Under the pieces are notes generated by a model. That model was not told the DNA's origin and did not search any database. It worked only from the letters and a program-made list of their open reading frames with translations. DNA of 48,154 nt. It comes from an uncultured Pelagibacteraceae bacterium (lineage in GTDB: Bacteria; Pseudomonadota; Alphaproteobacteria; Pelagibacterales; Pelagibacteraceae). Of the stretch, positions 17,968 to 27,641 are shown one piece after another (the first letter of the stretch is position 1; each line of letters starts with the position of its first letter). A program made the position numbers and the translations under genes. The DNA is taken from the NCBI GenBank assembly GCA_902557385.1, contig CACDZF010000007.1:1-48154 (forward strand), written 5' to 3'.

Positions 17968-18863
17968 TCCTTATCTTCTTTTAATATAGTTTTTTGTGAT
18001 ACTTTAAGAAACACAAGTATTGGGTTTGCGATATATATTGATGAATAAGTACCAAAAAAAACTCCAAGTATCATTGCTAGAGAAAATCCTTTTAGTATCT
18101 CTCCACCAAAGAAAAAAATTGAAAATAAAGCAAGTAAGGTTGTTGTAGAGGTAATTATAGTTCTAGACAGTGTTTCATTAATCGAAATGTTTGTAAGTTC
18201 AAATATATTTATGTCTGAATATTTTCTGAGATTTTCTCTTACCCTATCAAAAATTACAACAGTATCATTCATTGAGTATCCAACTATTGTTAAAACAGCT
18301 GCGACTATAGATAGATTTATTTCCAAACCAAATAACGAAAAAATACCAAGTGTAATTATTACATCATGAAATAAGGCAACAATTGCGCCGAGACTAAATT
18401 GCCATTCAAAACGTATCCATATATAAATAAGCATTGCTGCAAGTGATAGGCAGATTGCTATAATACCTGATCTTAATAGTTCAGAACTTACTTTGGGACC
18501 AACGTTTTCTACCCTTCTAAACTCAAAAGTATTTCCTAATGATGATGTTAATTTACTTTTAATTTCACTAATAAAATTCGGATTATTAAAATCCTTCTTC
18601 TCAAATTTTATTAAATAATCATCTTCTTTGCCAAACTTTTTAACTGAAACATCGCCTAAATTAATTTGATTTAAGGAATCTCTTATGTTGGTAATAGTAA
18701 CAGTTTTATCTTTGACTCTAATTTCTATTAAGGTACCACCTTTAAAATCTACTCCAAAATTTAAACCTTTGAATAAAAGTAAAATAATTGAAATAAGTAT
18801 CAATGATAAAGAAATAAAATTGAATAATTTATAAAATCTATTAAAAGCTAATTTTTTTATCAT
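17964..18863 (-). CDS. secF: Protein translocase subunit SecF
   Basis: Partner of SecD in proton-motive-force-driven late steps of Sec export. The first membrane segment is followed by LNFGVDFKGGTLIEI, the family's N-terminal signature, and six membrane segments in total with VGYSMNDTVVIFDRVREN in segment 4-5. Length is 299. One base separates it from secD. It ends the long minus-strand run that starts at dgt. Confidence 0.95.
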   Translation of the reverse strand: MIKKLAFNRFYKLFNFISLSLILISIILLLFKGLNFGVDFKGGTLIEIRVKDKTVTITNIRDSLNQINLGDVSVKKFGKEDDYLIKFEKKDFNNPNFISEIKSKLTSSLGNTFEFRRVENVGPKVSSELLRSGIIAICLSLAAMLIYIWIRFEWQFSLGAIVALFHDVIITLGIFSLFGLEINLSIVAAVLTIVGYSMNDTVVIFDRVRENLRKYSDINIFELTNISINETLSRTIITSTTTLLALFSIFFFGGEILKGFSLAMILGVFFGTYSSIYIANPILVFLKVSQKTILKEDKD

Positions 18864-18864
18864 T

Positions 18865-20424
18865 TTAAATGATACTTTCTTTGTTCTTATTTTTTGTTAC
18901 GTATAATGAGGTCAATAATCTTGCTATGAAATAAACAGAAAATAAGGTAGTGAATATTCCAACGCCGAGGGTTACTGAAAAACCTTTAACTGGACCAGAT
19001 CCCATAAAGAAAAGAATAATAGCGGCTAATAAAGTAGTTATGTTTGCATCGATAACGGCAGTTTTCGATTTTTCATAACCGCTATCAAATGCAATTAAAT
19101 TATTTTTTTCCCCTAAAATTTCTTCTTTAATTCTCTCGAAAATTAACACATTTGCGTCTACAGCCATACCTACAGTAAGAATTATACCTGCTATACCTGG
19201 CAAAGTTAAAGTTGCTTCAAATAAAGTTAAAATACCAACTAAAAGAAATAAATTTAAAATTAATGTAATATTGGCTATCAATCCAAAAATTCTATATTTT
19301 ATAATCATAAAACAAATCACTAATAAAAAGCCAATTGCCAAAGCAATAATTCCAGCATTTATAGAGTCTTGACCTAAGTCTGGGCCTACTGTTCTTTCTT
19401 CAATTATTTTTAAAGGTGCAGGTAAAGCTCCAGATCTTAAAAGAAGGGCTAGATCGGTAGCTGACTGAAAAGTGAAATCTCCACTTATTTGACCAGACCC
19501 ACTGACTATTGCATCTCTTATGACGGGAGCACTAATGATTTTTCCATCTAAAACTATAGCTAATCTTTTACCAATACCGGTAGTAGTTGCCTTGCCAAAT
19601 CTCTTGGCACCAACTCTATCGAGACTAAAATTGACAACCGTTTCACTTGACTGACTATCTACAGAAGGATTTGCATCAATTAAATTATCACCACTTAATA
19701 TAATTCTTTTGCTAACAATTGCCTCTTCAGAACCATCTTCAAAAATAAGTTTTTCTGACCCAAAAGTTTCCTCGGAACCCTGTATAATAAATCTAAAAGT
19801 TAAATTAGCTGTTTTACCTAATAAATTTTTAACTCTTGTAGGATCATCTAGCCCGGGGAGCTCAACAACAATTCGATCATTACCTCTTTTTAATATATTA
19901 GGTTCATTTGTTCCAACTTCATCCACTCTTCTTCTAATAGTCTCTAAAGCTTGACTTTGAGAAGCATCTTTTATTTCAACCAAACCATATTTTGAAAAAT
20001 TTAGTTTAAATAAATTATTTTCCACAACAAAGTCAAATTCGTGTGATTTAAATTTTGGATAGTAGTTATTAACTATATTATTTTCTTTTTCTTCTAATAT
20101 TTGTTTAACTTCAGAGATTTGACTATCTTTTACCTCAAATATTAAAAATTTATCCTCAATAATTTTAAAATTTCTAAGATTAATTTTTCTTTCTTTAAAA
20201 TATTTTTTAAAAACAGGTATTGTATTTTGAAGTTTTTGAGTAATAACTGGTGAATTATCAATTTCTAAGAGTAAATATGAACCTCCTTGAAGATCAAGAC
20301 CAAGTGTAATTTTTTTGTTAAAAATTAAATCATCTGATTTAATAAAATTAGAAAGAAAAATATAAACAAATATTAATGTAAAAGTTGTTATTAGAAAAAT
20401 TCTAATTTTAGAAAAGTATAACAC
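18865..20424 (-). CDS. secD: Protein translocase subunit SecD
   Basis: Membrane subunit with a large periplasmic domain that helps release translocated proteins. TLGLDLQGGSYLLLEID follows the first membrane segment; the P1 domain contains RRRVDEVGTNEPNI and IVVELPGLDDPTRVKNLLG; the C-terminal membrane part has GMAVDANVLIFERIKEE. Length is 519, short of E. coli SecD (615) as usual for the group. Located between yajC and secF, the standard order. Confidence 0.95.
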   Translation of the reverse strand: MLYFSKIRIFLITTFTLIFVYIFLSNFIKSDDLIFNKKITLGLDLQGGSYLLLEIDNSPVITQKLQNTIPVFKKYFKERKINLRNFKIIEDKFLIFEVKDSQISEVKQILEEKENNIVNNYYPKFKSHEFDFVVENNLFKLNFSKYGLVEIKDASQSQALETIRRRVDEVGTNEPNILKRGNDRIVVELPGLDDPTRVKNLLGKTANLTFRFIIQGSEETFGSEKLIFEDGSEEAIVSKRIILSGDNLIDANPSVDSQSSETVVNFSLDRVGAKRFGKATTTGIGKRLAIVLDGKIISAPVIRDAIVSGSGQISGDFTFQSATDLALLLRSGALPAPLKIIEERTVGPDLGQDSINAGIIALAIGFLLVICFMIIKYRIFGLIANITLILNLFLLVGILTLFEATLTLPGIAGIILTVGMAVDANVLIFERIKEEILGEKNNLIAFDSGYEKSKTAVIDANITTLLAAIILFFMGSGPVKGFSVTLGVGIFTTLFSVYFIARLLTSLYVTKNKNKESII

Positions 20425-20436
20425 TTTGTATTAATG

Positions 20437-20724
20437 TTATTTTTTTGGTTGAGGAGTATTTAAAAGTCCTTGAATTCCAGTTGATCTTATTACTTCAACT
20501 TTAACATCGTCAGATATAGATATTTCAGCTCTATCATTATCCATTACTCTTTCTACTGTAGCAATAATTCCACCTGAAGTTATAACTTTATCCCCTCTTT
20601 TCAAACTTTCAACCATCAGTTTATGTTCTTTAACTTTTTTTTGCTGCGGTCTTATTAAAAAGAAATAAAAAACAACAAATATTAGAATTAGAGGTATAAA
20701 TTGACCTATTCCTGAATTTTCCAT
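20437..20724 (-). CDS. yajC: Sec translocase accessory subunit YajC
   Basis: Small single-pass membrane protein that associates with SecDF. A hydrophobic segment at residues about 8-24 ends in FFLIRPQQKK, the family signature, followed by KRGDKVITSGGIIATV. Length is 95. A good Shine-Dalgarno (AAGGAG) sits four bases before the ATG on the minus strand. Confidence 0.95.
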   Translation of the reverse strand: MENSGIGQFIPLILIFVVFYFFLIRPQQKKVKEHKLMVESLKRGDKVITSGGIIATVERVMDNDRAEISISDDVKVEVIRSTGIQGLLNTPQPKK

Positions 20725-20747
20725 TTAACTCCTTATTTTTGTTTTTA

Positions 20748-20774
20748 TTTATACCATCTATATTGTTAAAACAA
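20748..20774 (-). promoter_or_regulatory. Possible internal promoter for yajC-secD-secF
   Basis: In the 52-base gap after serS, the minus strand reads TTGTTT (20769-20774) and TATAAA (20748-20753) with a 15-base spacer, slightly short. This is the largest gap within the dgt-secF run. Confidence 0.3.
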
Positions 20775-20776
20775 CT

Positions 20777-22036
20777 CTATTTCTTTACTATTTTATCGAG
20801 ATTATTCATATATGGTTTTAAGACTTCTGGAATTTTAATTGATCCATCAGATTGCTGATAATTTTCTAAAATTGCAATTAAAGTTCTTCCAACAGCTAAA
20901 CCACTTCCGTTCAGAGTTCCTAAAAAAACAGTTTCGTTTTTTTTATTTTTATATCTAGATTTCATCCTTCTGGCTTGAAAAGAACCACAAGATGAGCAGC
21001 TAGATATTTCTCTGTATTTATTTTCTGCAGGTAGCCAAACTTCAATATCAAAAGTTTTCTCTGCGCTAAATCCCATATCCCCTGATGATAAAATTATTTT
21101 TCTATATGGAAGTTTAAGTAAATCTAAAATTTTAGTTGCACAGTTAGTCATTCTATCAAGCTCTATTAGACAATTATGGGGCTCTACAATGCTAACCAGC
21201 TCAACTTTGTAAAATTGATGCTGTCTAATCATGCCTTTTGTGTCTTTCCCATAACTACCTGCTTCTTTACGAAAACAAGGGGTAGAAGCGACTAATCTTA
21301 AAGGCAATTCATTTAAATGAAATATTCTATCTTTACCCATATTTGTTAAAATAACTTCTGCAGTTGGAATCAAAAACTTACGATCATTTTTATCATCAAA
21401 TTTAATTTCAAACTGATCGTTTTCAAATTTTGGTAATTGACCAGTACCATACATTGTACTTTCAGAGGCAATTAATGGTGGTGAAATTTCTTGATAACCA
21501 TTTTGATTTGTGTGCACATCGATCATAAAGTTTGAAATTGCTCTTTCAAGTAATGCCAACTTATCTTTGACAAAAACGAACCTAGAACCAGTAGTTTTTG
21601 TTGCTAAATCAAAATCTAACATATTTAAATTCTCACCAAGTTCAAAATGTGATTTGGGTTTAAAATCAAATTTAGGTATACTTCCTGATTTTGATACCTC
21701 TTTGTTTGAACTTTCATCTTTTCCAACAGGAACGTCATCATATGGTATGTTTGGTAAAGAAGACAAAATATTTTCTAAATTAACTTTAATTTCCTTTAGT
21801 TTGTTTTCCAAAACATCAATTTTTTTTGAAATAGATTTTGATTTTTCAAATAAATCTTTATTTTTTGATTTAGAGATTTCTTTTTTTTCTTTTTCTAAAT
21901 TTTCTTTTTCTTGAATTAATTTTCTATTATTTTCATCTAACTCTAGTAACTTGTTTAAATCTAAATCTAGAAATCTTTTTTTTAAAGAATCTTTAAATTT
22001 ACTGGGGTCATTTCTGATATCTTTAATATTATGCAT
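20777..22036 (-). CDS. serS: Seryl-tRNA synthetase
   Basis: Class II synthetase charging tRNA-Ser, including the tRNA-Ser encoded in this window. The N-terminal coiled coil spans about residues 25-100; motif 2 is in CFRKEAGSYGKDTKG and RQHQFYKVE, and motif 3 is GSGLAVGRTLIAILENYQ. I chose the ATG at 22036, seven codons inside the longest frame, because the sequence then begins MHNIKDIRNDPSKF like other SerS proteins and the overlap with tatC is exactly 8 bases (ATGCATAA). Length is 419. Confidence 0.95.
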   Translation of the reverse strand: MHNIKDIRNDPSKFKDSLKKRFLDLDLNKLLELDENNRKLIQEKENLEKEKKEISKSKNKDLFEKSKSISKKIDVLENKLKEIKVNLENILSSLPNIPYDDVPVGKDESSNKEVSKSGSIPKFDFKPKSHFELGENLNMLDFDLATKTTGSRFVFVKDKLALLERAISNFMIDVHTNQNGYQEISPPLIASESTMYGTGQLPKFENDQFEIKFDDKNDRKFLIPTAEVILTNMGKDRIFHLNELPLRLVASTPCFRKEAGSYGKDTKGMIRQHQFYKVELVSIVEPHNCLIELDRMTNCATKILDLLKLPYRKIILSSGDMGFSAEKTFDIEVWLPAENKYREISSCSSCGSFQARRMKSRYKNKKNETVFLGTLNGSGLAVGRTLIAILENYQQSDGSIKIPEVLKPYMNNLDKIVKK

Positions 22037-22793
22037 TATTTTTAGCTTTTTTTTCAATTATATTTACTGAAAATATAGACAATTCATACAAAATTAAAAG
22101 TGGTATGGCTAAGCCTATTTGTGTTACTGGATCGGGAGGTGTAAGTATTGCGGCTGCAGTAAATATAATTATTACAACATATTTTCTTCGTTCTTTTAGA
22201 AATTGAGAATCGACAACTCCAACTCTTGCTAGCAAGCTTAAAACTACTGGAAGCTGAAAGCTTAAGCCAAAAGCAAAAATTAATTTCATAATTAATGATA
22301 AATACTCGTTTACTTTTGCTTCTAACTGAATAGGTAAATTTGTGTTGAGTCCAGTTGATTCAAAAGATAAAAAAAACTTTATTGCTAAAGGCATAATTAA
22401 ATAATAAACAAGCATTCCTCCTAAAAAAAATAAAATTGGTGTTAAAACTAAATATGGTAAAATTGCAGACTTTTCGTGTTTATAAAGACCAGGTGCAATA
22501 AATTTCCATATTTGCATTAATATGAATGGACATGTTACAAAAAATGCAGTGAAAAAAGAAACTTTTATATAAGTTAAAAAAGTTTCTTGAAGTGCTGTAA
22601 ATATCAATCTTCTTTCAACACCATCGTTTTTTACAGCTTTTGAATATGGTTCAACTAAAAATCCATACAAATATTCAGCAAAAAAATAACAGATTATAAA
22701 AAAAACAAATAAAAAAACAAACGAGTGAATTAATCTTTTTCTTAATTCTACAAGGTGTGAAATAAATCCTGTTTCGTTTTCAGTTTTTGTCAT
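22029..22793 (-). CDS. tatC: Sec-independent protein translocase TatC
   Basis: Six-helix receptor for twin-arginine signal peptides. It begins with HLVELRKRLIHS, the family's N-terminal signature, and contains FAFGLSFQLPVVL and AAAILTPPDPVTQIGLAIPLLILYE. Length is 254. The start overlaps the tatB stop by 14 bases. The M48 protease in this window is a possible Tat substrate. Confidence 0.95.
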   Translation of the reverse strand: MTKTENETGFISHLVELRKRLIHSFVFLFVFFIICYFFAEYLYGFLVEPYSKAVKNDGVERRLIFTALQETFLTYIKVSFFTAFFVTCPFILMQIWKFIAPGLYKHEKSAILPYLVLTPILFFLGGMLVYYLIMPLAIKFFLSFESTGLNTNLPIQLEAKVNEYLSLIMKLIFAFGLSFQLPVVLSLLARVGVVDSQFLKERRKYVVIIIFTAAAILTPPDPVTQIGLAIPLLILYELSIFSVNIIEKKAKNNA

Positions 22794-23016
22794 CTTCGCC
22801 TTTACTTATTTTTTTTTTCTCATTATTTTTAATTTCATTTTCATTGTCATTTTCACCAATTATTGAAACCTCTTCTTGTATTTGATTTACATATCTCTTA
22901 GCTGTACCAATCCAAGAACCTATTTTTTTTAACATAATTGGAAAATCTTTTGGGCCTATTACAACAATTGCGATTCCGACAACGATTAATATTTCAAACC
23001 AGCCAATTTGTGGCAT
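22780..23016 (-). CDS. tatB: Sec-independent protein translocase TatB
   Basis: Single N-terminal membrane helix with GWFEILIVVGIAIVVIGPKDFPIML, then an amphipathic helix and a charged tail. The Gly-Pro at the hinge and the Glu in the helix (FEIL) are typical of TatB. At 78 residues it is short for TatB but similar to streamlined relatives. It lies 5 bases after tatA. Confidence 0.92.
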   Translation of the reverse strand: MPQIGWFEILIVVGIAIVVIGPKDFPIMLKKIGSWIGTAKRYVNQIQEEVSIIGENDNENEIKNNEKKKISKGEDDKN

Positions 23017-23021
23017 CGGAT

Positions 23022-23225
23022 TTACTCTTTTTTATTATTTGAATCTTGATTATTTTCAGAAATGTTCTTTGGCTCAGTATCCTCCGTAACGTCAGATGCC
23101 ATACCTTTTTTAAAACTTTTAATACCTTTTGCAACATCTCCCATTAGGCTTGAAATTTTGCCTCTTCCAAACAAAAGGACAACTAGTATTACAACAACTG
23201 CTATTTGCCAAAATCCTATACTCAT
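23022..23225 (-). CDS. tatA: Sec-independent protein translocase TatA
   Basis: Pore-forming Tat subunit. It has the membrane helix [18 protein letters not shown], the hinge FGRGKI, and the amphipathic helix with [13 protein letters not shown], all diagnostic. Length is 67 residues. Order scpA-scpB-tatA-tatB-tatC is conserved in Alphaproteobacteria. Confidence 0.95.
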   Translation of the reverse strand: MSIGFWQIAVVVILVVLLFGRGKISSLMGDVAKGIKSFKKGMASDVTEDTEPKNISENNQDSNNKKE

Positions 23226-23270
23226 AAGTATTTATAACCTTTTTAAATTAATAATTCAAAGTTTCTTTTA

Positions 23271-23960
23271 CTATTTGTCCTCATTTTTCAAGGTACCACT
23301 TAACATTTCATCTATGTTTGAATAGATATTTTCTTTTTTCTCATCTTGTTTTTCTTTATAAAATTTTCCTGTTCCAAATATTGAAGAATCAATATTGGTA
23401 CTATCAATTAAACCTGCGGTTCCAAGCTCATCAACCGTTGGTAAATCAGATAATTTTTTAAGACTAAAATGACTTAAGAAATTATCTGTAGTTACATACT
23501 GTATAGGTTTACCTGGTACATCTTTCCTACCATGAGGTTTCACCCAATCTAATTCCATTAATATTTCTAAAGTGTTAGTTCCAAATGCAACGCCACGAAT
23601 TTCCTCAATTTCGGCTCGAGTTACAGGTTGGTGGTAAACAATGATTGCAAGAGTCTCTATTGCGGCTTTTGAAAGTTTTTTTTCAACGTTTTTTTGTTGC
23701 GACATTAAACTTGATAGGTTTTCTGCTGTTCTAAAAGACCATTTTTTTGATATACAAACTAGATTAATGCCTCTGCTAGAGTAAAATTTTTGTAACTTTT
23801 CTAAAGTTTTTAAAACATCTATTTTTTTTGAAACTCTAGTTTCTATAGTGTCAATATCAAGAGGTTCAGCAGCAGCAAAAACAATAGCTTCTACTTCTCT
23901 ATCGCCAGAGCTAAGTTTTTCTGGAAAATTTAATACATTATTTTTTTTTATTTTACTCAT
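23271..23960 (-). CDS. scpB: Segregation and condensation protein B
   Basis: Winged-helix subunit of the SMC-ScpAB condensin. The core shows EAIVFAAAEPLDIDTIE, then SKAAIETLAIIVYHQPVTRAEIEEIRGV, the family signature, and GRKDVPGKPIQYVTT. Length is 229. Its start overlaps the scpA stop by 8 bases (ATGAGTAA), consistent with stoichiometric coupling. Confidence 0.94.
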   Translation of the reverse strand: MSKIKKNNVLNFPEKLSSGDREVEAIVFAAAEPLDIDTIETRVSKKIDVLKTLEKLQKFYSSRGINLVCISKKWSFRTAENLSSLMSQQKNVEKKLSKAAIETLAIIVYHQPVTRAEIEEIRGVAFGTNTLEILMELDWVKPHGRKDVPGKPIQYVTTDNFLSHFSLKKLSDLPTVDELGTAGLIDSTNIDSSIFGTGKFYKEKQDEKKENIYSNIDEMLSGTLKNEDK

Positions 23961-24696
23961 TTTTTTGTTTAATAAATATATCAGAAAATAATTTTTCTTG
24001 TTTAATAATTAAGTTTCCTTCTTTAACTAATTCCAACGAACCTGCAAAAATCCCAGCTTTACCTGTTCGCTTTGAAGATTTTTCAGATTTAAAATTTTTA
24101 GGTATAAAATCTTCAATATTTTTCCAGCTTGTTAAACTTGTAATAAAATTTTTAATAGTCTTAATTCCATCTTCAGTGGTAAATACAGGTAATCTTGGAA
24201 TATTAATTCTTTGAAAATCTTTAGTCATGATGATCGAAGCATAACTTTTTAAAAGCTCATATAATGTTAATGAGTAAGTGCTATTGTATATAGATTTAAT
24301 TCTACCTTTCATTCCTCTCATATAAACATCTTTACCCAAACGTTTTCTTTTAAGCATTTGATCTGAGAGTAATCTAATTAACTCTAATTTTTTTAATTGT
24401 AATTTAAGTTTTTCTGCAACTTCTAGAGCTTTAAACTCTTCTTCGTCAGACTCAGGAAGTAGCAACTTAGATTTTAAGTAAGCTAACCAAGTTGCCATTA
24501 ATAAATATTCTGAAGCAATTTCTAAATTAATATTTTTAGCTTTTGTAATAAATTCATGAAACTGATCAGCTAATTTTGTAATAGATATAATTTCTAAATT
24601 TACCTTTTGTGATTTTGCAAGGTCTAGTAAAACGTCAAGGGGTCCACTATACTGTGTAAGACTAACTTTAAATTGATTAGAATCGTAATTTTCCAT
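23953..24696 (-). CDS. scpA: Segregation and condensation protein A
   Basis: Kleisin subunit linking SMC heads. It begins with the characteristic YSGPLDVLLDLAKSQKVNLEIISI, followed by SEYLLMATWLAYLKSKLLLP, and a C-terminal winged helix containing AGIFAGSLELVKEG. Length is 247, normal. It starts 8 bases after the nagZ stop. Confidence 0.94.
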   Translation of the reverse strand: MENYDSNQFKVSLTQYSGPLDVLLDLAKSQKVNLEIISITKLADQFHEFITKAKNINLEIASEYLLMATWLAYLKSKLLLPESDEEEFKALEVAEKLKLQLKKLELIRLLSDQMLKRKRLGKDVYMRGMKGRIKSIYNSTYSLTLYELLKSYASIIMTKDFQRINIPRLPVFTTEDGIKTIKNFITSLTSWKNIEDFIPKNFKSEKSSKRTGKAGIFAGSLELVKEGNLIIKQEKLFSDIFIKQKNE

Positions 24697-24704
24697 AACA
24701 AATA

Positions 24705-25655
24705 TTAACTCAAAATTTTATAAAATTGTGACGTTTTTGTAATTATAAATTTATTAATTTTAGGTGAATTTTTGGCAACAATCGTCATTTCTTTAATATT
24801 TCCATTGCAGTGTAAAACAATATTACAACCTGCGCTAAATGCTCTTTTAGTGTTTTCCATAATTGGAAACTTTAAACCCTTCATCGATATATCATCAGAT
24901 ATTATTATGTTTTTAAACCTAATTTTGTTTCTTATTAGTTTAATCACTTTTTTTGAATGTGTTGCTGTATTTGTTTCGTCAATATCAGAATAAATAATAT
25001 GGGCTGTCATGGCAAAAAAAGATTTTTTATTTCTAAAAGAATAAAAATCTTTTTTATTTAGTTTGCTAATTTTTTCTTTAACAATGGGTGTTTTCTTATG
25101 ACTATCTACTTTAGCTAAACCATGCCCTGGTATATGCTTAATAACCGTACCAATATTATTTTTTGTAAATTGATCAATGCAAAAATCCCCTATTTTACTT
25201 ACAATCATAGGATCATAGCTGAATGACCTATCTCCAATAACATTATCAGAGTATTTTCTTCTAACATCTAGCACAGGAAGGGTATTTATATTAATACCTG
25301 TGCTTTTTAATATGAATGACAATTGTTTAGAAAAAATTTTGTAATACAAATAGAATTTTCTTTTGTCTTTCTTGTAAATGTTGCCAAAAAAATTCCCTGT
25401 GAAAATGGATGTATCAAAGAGTTTTTTAAAACGATTAACTCTGCCACCCTCTTCATCAATTAAAATTGGATAATTATTATCTTTAAATATTTTTTTAATA
25501 CTTTTTGTTAACATATTTAATTGATGAAAAGACTTAATGTTTCTAGAAAAAATAATAACGCCCCAAGGTTTATATTTTTTTAAAAATTTTTTTTCATTAG
25601 TGGTTAATATAGTAGATTTTAAACCTGTAATAAAAGCTCTTCTATTTTTAATCAT
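24705..25655 (-). CDS. nagZ: Beta-N-acetylhexosaminidase (GH3)
   Basis: Cytoplasmic glycosidase of cell-wall recycling that removes GlcNAc from anhydro-muropeptides. DEEGGRVNRFK, VIKHIPGHG-LAKVDSHKKTP and IISDDISMKGL (nucleophile Asp in the last) are the family motifs. The frame is open further upstream to 25739, but the ATG at 25655 gives a normal 316-residue protein starting MIKNRRAFITGL and an 8-base overlap (ATGATTAA) with the upstream small gene. It has no signal peptide, consistent with the cytoplasm. Confidence 0.92.
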   Translation of the reverse strand: MIKNRRAFITGLKSTILTTNEKKFLKKYKPWGVIIFSRNIKSFHQLNMLTKSIKKIFKDNNYPILIDEEGGRVNRFKKLFDTSIFTGNFFGNIYKKDKRKFYLYYKIFSKQLSFILKSTGININTLPVLDVRRKYSDNVIGDRSFSYDPMIVSKIGDFCIDQFTKNNIGTVIKHIPGHGLAKVDSHKKTPIVKEKISKLNKKDFYSFRNKKSFFAMTAHIIYSDIDETNTATHSKKVIKLIRNKIRFKNIIISDDISMKGLKFPIMENTKRAFSAGCNIVLHCNGNIKEMTIVAKNSPKINKFIITKTSQFYKILS

Positions 25656-25908
25656 TTTCAAGCAATTTCCAGAAGCGATATTTTTTTTTATCTTTTGAAA
25701 CCTTGTTTTCAACATATTCAATAACATTATCGGTATCATTTTTTAATAGAGGCAGATTTGAGGAATAAGTATTAATCTTTTTATTTATATTATCAAAAGA
25801 TCTATAATAGTTTTTTTCATTTTCGTCTGAAAAATAAAATTTACCGGTTAGAAATATAAATATAAATATTACTATCACGTATAAGACGTACTTTAATTCT
25901 TTAAACAT
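25648..25908 (-). CDS. Small single-pass membrane protein in the usual SPOR-gene position
   Basis: I do not recognise a family. The 86 residues have one hydrophobic segment (about 8-24, YVLYVIVIFIFIFLTGKF) and then a charged, Lys/Asn/Asp-rich tail that is probably outside the membrane. In many alphaproteobacteria a SPOR-domain membrane protein sits between argS and nagZ; this gene occupies that place but has no recognisable SPOR repeat. The start shares one base with the argS stop (TAATG) and the stop overlaps nagZ, so it is embedded in a coupled run and very likely translated. Confidence 0.72.
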   Translation of the reverse strand: MFKELKYVLYVIVIFIFIFLTGKFYFSDENEKNYYRSFDNINKKINTYSSNLPLLKNDTDNVIEYVENKVSKDKKKYRFWKLLEND

Positions 25909-27641
25909 TACATTTTTTCAGGTGTTTCAACATTTAAAATTTTCATTCCAGATTTAATTACATTTGAAACTGATTTAAGAAAAACAAGTTTATCGTCTGC
26001 AATTTTTTTATCAGGAGTAATAAATCTTTTGCTTTCATCATCTTTTCCCATATTCCAATAAGAATGAAATTCGGAAGCTAGCTCGTATAAATAGACAGGT
26101 AACCTATGTGGCTCTAGTTTGCTTGAGGCAATTTCAATACATAGCGGCCATTCTGAAATTTTTTTAAGAATTTTTAATTCTTCATTTGTATAATTAAAAT
26201 TATAATCTTTAATATTTATTTCATCGTCAATTTTTTTTCCAACATTCCTAAAGACTGATGAAATTCTAGCATAACAATATTGAACATAATATAATGGGTT
26301 TTCTCTTGATTTTTCTTTAACCTTGGTAAAATCAAAGTCTAATTCAACATCGCTGCTTCTATTTAACATAATAAATCGTGTTGCATCTTTTCCAACCTCT
26401 TCAATCAAATCTTCAACTGTTATGTAGTCGCCTTTTCTTTTTGACATTTTAAAAGGTTTTCCATCTTTAATTAATTTAACAAGCTGACTTACTTTACAAA
26501 TAAGTAAATTTTTTTTTCCAGAAATTGCCTCAACTACTGAAGTAATTCTTTTTATATACCCTGCGTGATCAGCTCCCAAAATATTAATTAAAACATCATA
26601 TTTTCTATCTAATTTATTATTATGATAAGCAACATCGCTTGCAAAGTAAGTCCATGATTTATCTGTTTTTTGTAAAGCCCTGTCTTTATCATCACCAAAA
26701 TCTGTTGATTTAAACAGTAACTGGTTTCTTTCAGTCCATTTAGAACTTTTTTCACTCTCTGGTGCTTTAATTTTACCTTCATAAACAAAATTATTTTTTT
26801 TAAGTTTATTTATAGTTTTTTCAACTTCATTATTATTTACAATGTCCGTTTCACTAATAAATTTATCGTGAACTATTCCAAGATTCTTGAGGTTAAATTT
26901 AATTAATTTTAAAGATTCTTGAACTGAATAACTTGTAAGTTTTGATGATATTTTTTCAAAGTTATCAAAATTTAAATCCTTATTATTTTTGATAATATTT
27001 TTAGCAATATCAATAATGTAATCGCCTGGATATAAGTCAGCATTATCTTTTGGAAAAGCCTCTTTTTTGAGAATTTCTCTTATTCTGAAATAAACAGATT
27101 TTGAAAAATGTAAAATTTGATTTCCATAATCATTAACATAATATTCTTTGCTAACAGTATGATTATTAAATAATAATAAATTTGATAAAACGTCTCCTAG
27201 TATTGCTCCACGACAATGACCAACATGAAGTGGTCCTGTTGGGTTAGCAGAAACGAATTCAATAAGAAATTTTTTTTTTGTAATTTTTTTATTTACACCA
27301 AAATTATTACCACTTGAAATTACTTCTTTTAAAAAATTATTCCAAAAAGAATTTTTAAATTTAATATTGATAAAACCTGGTTTAGCTATTGAAATATCTT
27401 CGATTTCAGTATCATCATTTTTAATTAAACTTACTAATTGATTTGCAACATCTATAGGAGATTTTTTATTAGGTTTAGCCAAAACCATTGCGACATTGGT
27501 TGAAATATCACAATTAAATTGTGGAGGTGGAATATCAACATTTATCCCTTTTAAATTTTCAGGGACTTCAATAAGTTTATCTTTATTAGCTTGTTTAACT
27601 ACTTTTAAAATTTTTTCTAAATAAAGATCAAATATATTCAT
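25908..27641 (-). CDS. argS: Arginyl-tRNA synthetase
   Basis: Class I synthetase. The ArgRS N-terminal additional domain comes first, then SANPTGPLHVGHCRGAILGD with the HIGH-type motif HVGH, then KMSKRKGDYITVEDLI at the KMSKS position, and the C-terminal anticodon-binding DALR domain ending in LNVETPEKM. Length is 577. Its start overlaps the dgt stop by 4 bases (ATGA). Confidence 0.95.
   Translation of the reverse strand: MNIFDLYLEKILKVVKQANKDKLIEVPENLKGINVDIPPPQFNCDISTNVAMVLAKPNKKSPIDVANQLVSLIKNDDTEIEDISIAKPGFINIKFKNSFWNNFLKEVISSGNNFGVNKKITKKKFLIEFVSANPTGPLHVGHCRGAILGDVLSNLLLFNNHTVSKEYYVNDYGNQILHFSKSVYFRIREILKKEAFPKDNADLYPGDYIIDIAKNIIKNNKDLNFDNFEKISSKLTSYSVQESLKLIKFNLKNLGIVHDKFISETDIVNNNEVEKTINKLKKNNFVYEGKIKAPESEKSSKWTERNQLLFKSTDFGDDKDRALQKTDKSWTYFASDVAYHNNKLDRKYDVLINILGADHAGYIKRITSVVEAISGKKNLLICKVSQLVKLIKDGKPFKMSKRKGDYITVEDLIEEVGKDATRFIMLNRSSDVELDFDFTKVKEKSRENPLYYVQYCYARISSVFRNVGKKIDDEINIKDYNFNYTNEELKILKKISEWPLCIEIASSKLEPHRLPVYLYELASEFHSYWNMGKDDESKRFITPDKKIADDKLVFLKSVSNVIKSGMKILNVETPEKM

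Noticed and set aside
25656..25739. Longer N-terminus for nagZ
   Set aside because: It would overlap the upstream small gene by 92 bases and adds residues unlike other NagZ proteins; the ATG at 25655 fits the family.
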